Below are positions 1 to 4,867 of a stretch of 8,498 bases of DNA, piece after piece. Below the pieces are notes generated by a model. It was given only the letters and a program-made list of their open reading frames with translations, did no database searches and was not told where the DNA came from. The stretch is taken from positions 1-8,498 of the forward strand of contig CAKRVQ010000032.1 in assembly GCA_934408795.1 (NCBI GenBank), read 5' to 3'. Numbering within the stretch: the first letter of the stretch is position 1; each line of letters begins with the position of its first letter. Made by a program: the position numbers and the translations under genes. Origin of the DNA: an uncultured Eubacteriales bacterium. GTDB taxonomy: Bacteria; Bacillota; Clostridia; Oscillospirales; Acutalibacteraceae.

Positions 1-13
1 CTTTTACTTATCC

Positions 14-53
14 ATCGCACACGACAAAGGGCTGTGTGCCCTTGTCAAGCGAT
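14..53 (+). other. Imperfect hairpin with two alternative folds
   Basis: One fold pairs ATCGC (14-18) with GCGAT (49-53) and GACAAAGGGC (23-32, one bulged A) with GCCCTTGTC (38-46). A competing fold pairs GCACAC (17-22) with GTGTGC (34-39). The two cannot form together. No gene can be assigned to bases 1-76: the only frame closing before the terminator is an 18-codon fragment ending at 57 with no recognisable content. The element may be the 3' end of a transcript from the left or part of an RNA leader cut by the window edge. Confidence 0.3.
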
Positions 54-76
54 GTAACCATAGTAACATTAAAAAG

Positions 77-106
77 AAAAAGTCCCGCCTTTCGGCGGGG
101 CTTTTT
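77..106. terminator. Bidirectional intrinsic terminator
   Basis: A 13-bp stem, AAAAAGTCCCGCC (77-89) against GGCGGGGCTTTTT (94-106), has one G-T wobble and a TTTC loop. A T-run closes it on the + strand. A-rich sequence to the left (71-81) gives a U-run on the - strand, so it could stop transcription either way. It separates whatever lies to the left from the SpoIIQ-like gene. Confidence 0.8.
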
Positions 107-137
107 CTGCTAAGGGGTTTATTTGAGGAGGGTAGAT

Positions 138-180
138 CATGCAAAGCGCGGGGTGCGGCTCCCCTTGTGTTCTTTGCATG
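138..180 (+). other. Long hairpin overlapping a 17-codon ORF with strong SD
   Basis: CATGCAAAG (138-146) pairs perfectly with CTTTGCATG (172-180), and GGGG (150-153) pairs with CCCC (161-164). The same stretch carries ATG at 139 and TAA at 190-192, a 17-residue cysteine-bearing peptide. GAGGAGG (125-131) lies 7 nt before the ATG. Whether this is a translated leader peptide, a structural RNA element or chance cannot be decided from sequence. Confidence 0.35.
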
Positions 181-250
181 GTCTTATTATAACGGACAAC
201 CGCCGCCAAATTGTTGACAGATTGTAAAGAATTTTTTAACAAAAAAATTA

Positions 251-281
251 AGTTTATTTTTAATCATCTCTGCCGATAATA
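251..281 (+). promoter_or_regulatory. Candidate sigma-F promoter of the SpoIIQ-like gene
   Basis: AGTTTA (251-256), then a 15-nt spacer, then GCCGATAATA (272-281). From memory the sigma-F consensus is WGCATA, a 14-15 nt spacer, then GGNRAYAMTW. The -10 matches 9 of 10 positions and the -35 matches 4 of 6. spoIIQ is a known forespore sigma-F target in Bacillus, which fits the gene 39 nt downstream. A TTGACA at 214-219 also exists but has only a poor -10 partner (TAACAA) at 17 nt. Confidence 0.4.
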
Positions 282-319
282 TTTATGTGTAAAAAAACGC
301 AAGCGGAAAGAGAATAAAA

Positions 320-1069
320 ATGAACGATAAGAATAAAGATATACTGAACCCGACCGATGAAGATGACGAGGACAGAAAGCACCGCAATATGCGCGCGGGC
401 AAAGGATTCTATGCCGTATGTGCAGTTTGCCTCCTTGCGATCGGAATCGCTTCCTGGGCTGCCTTTTCGTCACTCGACGGCGTTCAGGTGAAAAACAGTT
501 CAAACGAAAGCAAAGTATCTTCAAACTACAAACCCGATCCCGTTTCCTCGACACCGAGCAGGAATAACGAGATCAAAACGCCGAACGAAAGTAAAAACAC
601 ACCTTCAAAGACGGTGAGCGAGCCCAAGACCGACCCGGCGGCCACCGATGCCGCACCTGTTGCCTCCTTTTTCCTGATGCCTATGCAGCAGGGTAAAATT
701 TATAAGGACTTCAGCGACACCTCTCTTCAATTTTCCAACACTTACAGTGATTACAGACTCCACGCTGCGGTTGACATAACATCTGCAGAATCCTCCAATG
801 TAAAGGCGTGCGGTGACGGTATTGTGACCGAGATCAAAAAGGACAGCTTGCTCGGGACAGTGATCGTAATAGATCACGGAAACGGCATTATTGCCCGCTA
901 CTGCGGTCTTAAAGAAAATGTGAATGTGAAAAAGGGCGATAAGGTCAGCTCGACCACTCTTATCGGATCGCTCGATACAGTACCCTCGGAATGCCTCGAT
1001 CCCGCCCATCTTCACCTTGAGTTTCTTAAGGACGGCAAACCCGTGTCCGCATCAAAGCTCTTCAAATAA
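320..1069 (+). CDS. spoIIQ: SpoIIQ-like membrane-anchored M23 (LytM) peptidase
   Basis: The 249-residue protein has a charged cytoplasmic N-terminus (1-27), one membrane segment (about 30-51), a Ser/Thr/Pro/Lys-rich linker (about 55-115) and a C-terminal LytM domain (about 118-249). The M23 zinc motifs are intact: H148 and D152 (HxxxD) and H230/H232 (HLH). The single-pass topology, length and RYCGL-type segment resemble clostridial SpoIIQ, the forespore partner of SpoIIIAH in the channel that bridges forespore and mother cell. Bacillus SpoIIQ has lost a zinc ligand while clostridial versions keep it, as here. The start is ATG at 320 behind a modest GGAAAGAG (305-312). No spoIIIAH or spoIID is in view, so a vegetative M23 cell-wall hydrolase or activator remains possible. 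The family is certain; the SpoIIQ identity is likely. The gene stands alone between terminators. Confidence 0.75.
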   Translation: MNDKNKDILNPTDEDDEDRKHRNMRAGKGFYAVCAVCLLAIGIASWAAFSSLDGVQVKNSSNESKVSSNYKPDPVSSTPSRNNEIKTPNESKNTPSKTVSEPKTDPAATDAAPVASFFLMPMQQGKIYKDFSDTSLQFSNTYSDYRLHAAVDITSAESSNVKACGDGIVTEIKKDSLLGTVIVIDHGNGIIARYCGLKENVNVKKGDKVSSTTLIGSLDTVPSECLDPAHLHLEFLKDGKPVSASKLFK

Positions 1070-1109
1070 CACGCCATGCCCCCGTGATATTCGTTTAGGG
1101 GCAAACTTT

Positions 1110-1135
1110 GAGCCCGTCGCTTTTGCGACGGGCTC
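1110..1135 (+). terminator. Strong hairpin after the SpoIIQ-like gene
   Basis: GAGCCCGTCGC (1110-1120), TTTT loop, GCGACGGGCTC (1125-1135): a perfect 11-bp stem 41 nt past the stop codon. Only a weak T-rich tail follows (ATCGTTATATA), so termination may be inefficient, or the hairpin may mainly protect the 3' end. It lies between convergent genes. Confidence 0.6.
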
Positions 1136-1188
1136 ATCGTTATATATGTATTCCGCTTAAAGGACGGCATGACCGACGGCAGCGCCGC

Positions 1189-1220
1189 GCGCCCCGCTTC
1201 GCGGGGCGCAAAACGGGCAA
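1189..1220 (+). repeat. REP-like unit 1 (hairpin plus AAAACGGGCAA tail)
   Basis: Stem GCGCCCCGC (1189-1197), loop TTC, GCGGGGCGC (1201-1209), then the tail AAAACGGGCAA (1210-1220). The same architecture recurs at 1289-1315, 7683-7713 and 7794-7824 with different but self-complementary stems. The stem sequence varies, while pairing and tail are kept. Confidence 0.55.
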
Positions 1221-1288
1221 CAGAGTGAATGCGATAAAAACGCAACCTATCAAACGATCAAACCCTTCAAAGAAACGAAAGATCCCGA

Positions 1289-1315
1289 TGCCCGTTTGCC
1301 GCGCCTTTGGCGCGG
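1289..1315 (-). repeat. REP-like unit 2, inverted relative to unit 1
   Basis: Read on the - strand this is stem CCGCGCC/GGCGCGG (loop AAA) followed by C and the tail AAACGGGCA. On the + strand it is TGCCCGTTT (1289-1297), G, CCGCGCC (1299-1305), TTT, GGCGCGG (1309-1315). It faces unit 1 across 68 nt. Confidence 0.55.
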
Positions 1316-1352
1316 TCGGCGCTGCCGTCGGTCATGCCGTCCTTCAAGTGAA

Positions 1353-1422
1353 GTCAGATACCGTTTGTCAGATACCGTCTGTCTGATATCGTGCATCACA
1401 TACCGTGCAGCATATACACGGC
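1353..1422. repeat. 14-bp imperfect tandem repeat, 4 copies plus a decayed fifth
   Basis: Copies start at 1353, 1367, 1381 and 1395: GTCAGATACCGTTT, GTCAGATACCGTCT, GTCTGATATCGTGC, ATCACATACCGTGC. A weak fifth lies at 1409-1422. The period is exactly 14. The array directly follows the inverted-repeat element and ends 20 nt before the stop codon of the convergent lipoprotein gene. On the - strand, CCGTG/CACGG around 1403-1421 can form a small hairpin that might serve as that gene's 3' end, but it lacks a U-run. Confidence 0.6.
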
Positions 1423-1442
1423 ACCCGATCGCCGCTTGCTTA

Positions 1443-2810
1443 CTATTGCCACCTGACCGAATAGTTTCTCGGGAAGCCCGGAAACTCCGTCATATTGAGT
1501 GATGTTATCCCGAGCTGCCCCAGCGACGGCAGCGCCGCCGAAATATACTTGTCAAAATCAAACTCAAGCACATTTACCGACTTGTCGATGTATATCTCAA
1601 GATCTTTTCTGCCGTCGGCTTTTGCTCTTTTCACCGCCTCGACAAATGTCTTATCTGGAGAGAGGGTCATAACCGTGTACCCTGTCATCCTGTAATAACA
1701 GTAATCCGTTGCAGTCGCTTTCGGACGCTTGAGATTGAAGGATTCGCCGTCCAATATTTCATCGGAAAAATCGGGATCGAATTTGTATGTAGCACCCTGC
1801 ATATGCTCGTCGGTCTGATTAAAATAGTGATGATAAAGACCGGCGGTGCCGTCATCGGAGGTGACATCGACATTGTACCACTTTCCGCCGACCTTGACCA
1901 TATTCCACATGTGTCCCTGATTCGAAAGTGTTCCGGTCACGGTTATGCAATGTATACCCGCTGAATTGAGCAAAAGCTTCATCGCCTTGGCATATCCCTC
2001 ACAAACGGCACTGCCCTCAACAAGAGCGCCGTAAGCGGTAAAGGCAAGCGGATGCGAATCGGGATCCGCTGCCGCAGAATGGTTATATGTGATCCTTTGG
2101 GCTATCCAATCATGAGCGGCAAGCTCAATGTCATAATCGCTCATCCCGCTTTTAAGGGAGGCAAGAAAACCTTTTACTTCCGCATTCATTGCCGAAGACA
2201 TTTTGGCCGCCTCGCTTTTGCCCGCTATGTATCCCGGGCCCACCCCCGTTCGCGTATATGCTATGCTCAGCACCTCTCCGCTTTGTGATATGTAGTATGA
2301 ACCCGGTATCCAGAACAGATCGGGAAAATCCGCTCTTATTGCCGCGTCCGCTATCGTTATGTCGTCAAGCGTGCAGCTCATTCCGTCAAGCTTAATGTAG
2401 TCACTGCCGAAGGAAGTCAGGTACGAATGTATCTTGGAATAAATATACCTCTGGGGCTGCGTTAAGTTAACATAATACCATTTTTCCGAATTGGGAAGCG
2501 GCTTTACGGTGTGCGAACTATTTCCCGATGATGTGCCCGCAGGTGAGGTGGCGGTTCCCGATGAAGCACCGCCCGATCCACCGCCTGACGGCGAAATATC
2601 CGATGTGCCGCCGCTGCTTAAATCTCCGTCCTTTGAGGATGCATTGACATTCGACGACCAATTCCCGCTTGAGACATTTGAGCCTGAAAGAGTCCCGGAG
2701 CCGTCACCCTTTACCGACGACGAACCCGAAGGAAGCTTCGTTCCCAAACAGGAGCAAAGCGAAAAACAGATCACGGTAACGGAAATAAAGACCGATAACG
2801 CTTTTTTCAC
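1443..2810 (-). CDS. Lipoprotein with transglutaminase-like (cysteine protease fold) domain
   Basis: The 455-residue protein opens with a lipoprotein signal peptide (MKKALSVF..., lipobox L18-C19-S20 before C21), so it should be anchored on the outer face of the membrane. A Gly/Ser-rich linker (about 26-100) precedes a globular region. The transglutaminase-like core spans about 225-325 with the Cys-His-Asp triad C270 (SAVCEGYA), H300 (GHMWNMV) and D315 (YNVDVT). Residues 330-455 form an unassigned C-terminal region. Bacterial relatives act as peptidases or cross-linkers of surface proteins or peptidoglycan; the substrate here is unknown. The start is GTG at 2810, with GGAGG inside the last codons of the upstream gene, 8-9 nt before it, and 3 nt between stop and start. 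This implies translational coupling. The family call is firm; the role is open. Confidence 0.85.
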   Translation of the reverse strand: MKKALSVFISVTVICFSLCSCLGTKLPSGSSSVKGDGSGTLSGSNVSSGNWSSNVNASSKDGDLSSGGTSDISPSGGGSGGASSGTATSPAGTSSGNSSHTVKPLPNSEKWYYVNLTQPQRYIYSKIHSYLTSFGSDYIKLDGMSCTLDDITIADAAIRADFPDLFWIPGSYYISQSGEVLSIAYTRTGVGPGYIAGKSEAAKMSSAMNAEVKGFLASLKSGMSDYDIELAAHDWIAQRITYNHSAAADPDSHPLAFTAYGALVEGSAVCEGYAKAMKLLLNSAGIHCITVTGTLSNQGHMWNMVKVGGKWYNVDVTSDDGTAGLYHHYFNQTDEHMQGATYKFDPDFSDEILDGESFNLKRPKATATDYCYYRMTGYTVMTLSPDKTFVEAVKRAKADGRKDLEIYIDKSVNVLEFDFDKYISAALPSLGQLGITSLNMTEFPGFPRNYSVRWQ

Positions 2811-2813
2811 GCT

Positions 2814-3602
2814 CTACTCCTCCTCATAAAACAGCTTTCTCACCCTTGTGTAAGACGGCATGGAAATGTCGGTGTCAGCCAATCGGAAAAGCAATCCGAC
2901 CGCGCCGTCGGCATCGCGGCAGTTCAAAAACGAATTGACCGCTCCTTTTACCGCAGCAGCCCGACCGACGGCATCCATCTCGACAAAAAACGCGCCCCCG
3001 ACTATCCTTATATTGTCCGATACGACAGTCTGCCCTTCACTGTTTTTATTATAATATACATTATCCCCCGATACAATAGCGCCGCCTATAAAATCAATAA
3101 TTTTTTCGCAAGCCGTCTTGTCTAAAATAACATATCTGTCGAAATTTGAAGGATACTCTTTTTCGACCGCCGACAGAAGATATGAAGCTCCGCCGTAATC
3201 GTAGCATTCCGAAAAGCTCCTTTCTCCTTTGTCGGATATCTCACTCACCTCCGCCGAACGGCGCGACAGATCGGCAGTGACCGCAAACACCGCCTTTTTC
3301 TCCCCGTCGTCTATGCATAACATATACTCCCTTATGACCGCCGCTCCGACCTTTTTGTCGGGATCGCCGCCCGACTCCGACATTCCGCCCCTCTTTGTAT
3401 CTGAGCCTGCGCCGCTCTCGGTGTCCTTTTCGGAATCCTTCCCGCTCTCGTATGACCCTTTTCCGTCCGAGACCGCCGATCCGGAGTATTTACCGCCCGC
3501 CCCGCCGTCCGACAACATAACGCCTGTCAGCGGCAGGATCACGACCGAAAAAAGCATCAGTCCCGCAAGCAATGAGCCTATAAAAGATCCGCTTTTTTTC
3601 AA
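2814..3602 (-). CDS. Exported protein with a degenerate LytR-CpsA-Psr-like domain
   Basis: I choose TTG at 3602 (262 residues) because GAGAGG (3616-3611) sits 8 nt upstream; an in-frame GTG at 3611 overlaps that SD. Residues 8-30 form a membrane anchor. Residues 32-82 are a Ser/Gly/Asp/Lys-rich low-complexity linker. Residues about 88-262 are the conserved part. The segment FDRYVILDKTACEKIIDFIG (154-173) resembles the LCP-family signature in which a protein with such a fold reads roughly D-Y-x-x-x-D-F...-(I/V)-D-x-(I/L)-G-G. The preceding strand AVFAVTADLSRRSAEVS resembles the LCP core too, but the usual catalytic PRD arginine motif is absent. It may therefore be a non-catalytic LCP relative, or unrelated. 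It is the first gene of the operon with the transglutaminase lipoprotein, which suggests a shared extracellular task. Confidence 0.55.
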   Translation of the reverse strand: MKKSGSFIGSLLAGLMLFSVVILPLTGVMLSDGGAGGKYSGSAVSDGKGSYESGKDSEKDTESGAGSDTKRGGMSESGGDPDKKVGAAVIREYMLCIDDGEKKAVFAVTADLSRRSAEVSEISDKGERSFSECYDYGGASYLLSAVEKEYPSNFDRYVILDKTACEKIIDFIGGAIVSGDNVYYNKNSEGQTVVSDNIRIVGGAFFVEMDAVGRAAAVKGAVNSFLNCRDADGAVGLLFRLADTDISMPSYTRVRKLFYEEE

Positions 3603-3671
3603 TGACAACACCTCTCGTATTATTATTGGAAGCGGACCGCAAACTAATCATAAAAAATGTCCAAAAACACA

Positions 3672-3700
3672 TTGACAAATAATCTCCGTGTGCTTATAAT
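3672..3700 (+). promoter_or_regulatory. Perfect-consensus sigma-A promoter for the EamA transporter
   Basis: TTGACA (3672-3677), 17-nt spacer, TATAAT (3695-3700), all twelve consensus bases present. Transcription should begin near 3707, leaving a leader of about 145 nt before the ATG at 3852. The promoter lies in the divergent region between the LCP-like operon and the transporter. Confidence 0.85.
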
Positions 3701-3706
3701 TCTCTT

Positions 3707-3851
3707 GAGTTGCAATCACCGCGTCACTCTGTGTGATTGGTGCGATCGGTGTCATGTCATCGTTCATCATTCCCTGTTGCCGCTCATCACCTGTCATTAC
3801 GATACAGACCTTGCCCTTGCACAGTCTGTTAGATATACCTCGGAGAAAAAA
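3707..3851 (+). promoter_or_regulatory. Long 5' leader with a dyad just after the start site
   Basis: CAATCAC (3713-3719) and GTGATTG (3733-3739) form a perfect 7-bp dyad 13 nt apart, at roughly +7 to +33. It could be a repressor operator or an RNA hairpin. The rest of the leader has repeated TCAT motifs but no riboswitch class I recognise and no terminator. The SD GGAG (3842-3845) lies 6 nt before the ATG. Confidence 0.35.
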
Positions 3852-4721
3852 ATGGAATATGTCATTCTGATCTCGGCAATCGTCTTTTCGGTATCACAAA
3901 CATTTATCAGAAAGGGCTTTGCCGATAAATACAAAAGCGGTGTTTTCGCCTTCTCATTTTGGTACAGTATTGTGGCAGCCGTGGCTTTTATTATACTTGC
4001 GGCGGTAAAGGGAACACTTGTCTTCAGCCTGTCCACCCTCCCCTACGCCCTTATGTTCGCCGCAGCCTACGGCACGACTCTTATATCCGGCACACTTGTC
4101 TATAAATACGGTCCTCTGGCATTGAGTTCGCTCATCGGCTCCTACAGTCTGCTTATCCCCACATTTTACGGCGCCGTTTTTGAAAAAGCTCCCCTTACCG
4201 TTTTTATATGGATCGGCCTTGTACTCTTTGCGGTATCCCTCTTTCTCACAAACTATAAAAAGGGTGCCGATAACGAAAAAAAGATAAGCATAAAATGGAT
4301 AGTTTTTCTCGTTATCAGTTTTATTTCAAACGGACTCTGCTCGGTCTTTCAGAGACTTGAACAGACAAATGTGCCGTCACAGTACTCCGACACCTTTATG
4401 ATAGAGGCGCTTCTGATAGCCTCTGCGGTCATAGCGGCGGCATCGTTTATTTCGGAAAACAAAAACGATCGTGTTTCCGTTACCAAAGGAGCGCTCTGCC
4501 CCGCGGCACTCTGCGGCGTGTCAAACGCCATAGTAAATGCAGCGGTAATGTTTCTTAACAACCGCTCTTTTCCCACTGCGGTCATGTTTCCGGTCATCTC
4601 GGCAGGCGGTATAGTGATCATCTTTATAGCATCGGTCACATTTTTCAAAGAAAAGATGAGCCCCTTGCAGGTGATCGGATTTGTTCTTGGAATCTTGTCC
4701 ATAATCTTTTTCAACCTGTAG
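3852..4721 (+). CDS. DMT superfamily (EamA-type) inner-membrane transporter
   Basis: The 289-residue, strongly hydrophobic protein has two repeats of about five membrane helices separated by a charged loop (about residues 130-145, YKKGADNEKK...), which is the usual EamA duplication. Both halves show Gly/Pro-rich helix motifs, such as PLALSSLIGSYSLLIPTF in the first and TAVMFPVISAGGIVIIF in the second. These are typical of 10-TM drug/metabolite transporters. The start is ATG at 3852 with GGAG 6 nt upstream. An in-frame upstream extension to 3657 exists, but it would put the promoter inside the coding sequence and reads as non-protein-like. The substrate cannot be predicted. The GH20 gene 146 nt downstream on the same strand, with no clear terminator between, hints at a link to amino-sugar uptake or export. 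Confidence 0.85.
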   Translation: MEYVILISAIVFSVSQTFIRKGFADKYKSGVFAFSFWYSIVAAVAFIILAAVKGTLVFSLSTLPYALMFAAAYGTTLISGTLVYKYGPLALSSLIGSYSLLIPTFYGAVFEKAPLTVFIWIGLVLFAVSLFLTNYKKGADNEKKISIKWIVFLVISFISNGLCSVFQRLEQTNVPSQYSDTFMIEALLIASAVIAAASFISENKNDRVSVTKGALCPAALCGVSNAIVNAAVMFLNNRSFPTAVMFPVISAGGIVIIFIASVTFFKEKMSPLQVIGFVLGILSIIFFNL

Positions 4722-4807
4722 TTTGGAACCGAAAAGCAGATCTTGTCTTTGTCGGCTCACATTAGCCTGTCCCACCCGTTAAAAGGAGATCACCCACCAT
4801 AAACGGA

Positions 4808-4841
4808 AGAGCAAATTCAGATCCGAAACAGAGCAAATTCA
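4808..4841. repeat. 12-nt direct repeat in the leader of the GH20 gene
   Basis: AGAGCAAATTCA occurs at 4808-4819 and again at 4830-4841 (22-nt period), followed by a partial third AAATTCAAAG. The copies lie between a first SD-like AGGAG (4784-4788) and the functional SD AAAGGAG (4853-4859) of the GH20 gene. The remaining 4722-4807 shows only a weak CCGA...TCGG hairpin and no convincing terminator. Confidence 0.4.
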
Positions 4842-4867
4842 AATTCAAAGCCAAAGGAGAAAACAAA

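Larger units (their letters stand above)
1160..1344. repeat. 185-bp element with perfect 27-bp terminal inverted repeats
   Basis: Bases 1160-1186 are the exact reverse complement of 1318-1344 (key bases AAGGACGGCATGACC...AGCGCC). Similarity continues about 10 nt outward on each side (1150-1159 and 1345-1354), where every mismatch is a transition. The 131-bp interior holds two GC-rich hairpins in opposite orientation (1189-1220 and 1289-1315) and no ORF with recognisable content. It resembles a MITE or a BIME-type cluster. No clear target-site duplication is visible at the edges. Confidence 0.6.

Noticed and set aside
10..63. 17-codon - strand ORF near the left edge (ATG at 63)
   Set aside because: No ribosome binding site, and it coincides with the hairpin at 14-53. 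It is too short to support.
1353..1422. CRISPR array
   Set aside because: The 14-bp units are contiguous with no spacers and no cas genes are nearby.
1108..1502. Short + and - strand ORFs through the repeat region
   Set aside because: They are Arg/Cys-rich translations of palindromic GC-rich repeats, without SD or conserved content.
3647..3678. - strand promoter for the LCP-like operon: TTGTCA (3678-3673) with TATGAT (3652-3647)
   Set aside because: The spacer would be 20 nt, and the 18-nt alternative, TTTATG, matches the -10 at only 3 of 6 bases. The operon surely has a promoter here, but I cannot place it.
3648..3797. 49-codon ORF on the - strand just upstream of the LCP-like gene, with fairly protein-like composition
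   Set aside because: It has no ribosome binding site and lies across the perfect + strand promoter and leader of the transporter, and no family is recognised.
3657..3851. In-frame N-terminal extension of the EamA transporter to 3657
   Set aside because: It would place the TTGACA/TATAAT promoter inside the gene. The ATG at 3852 has an SD, and the protein is homologue-like from there.
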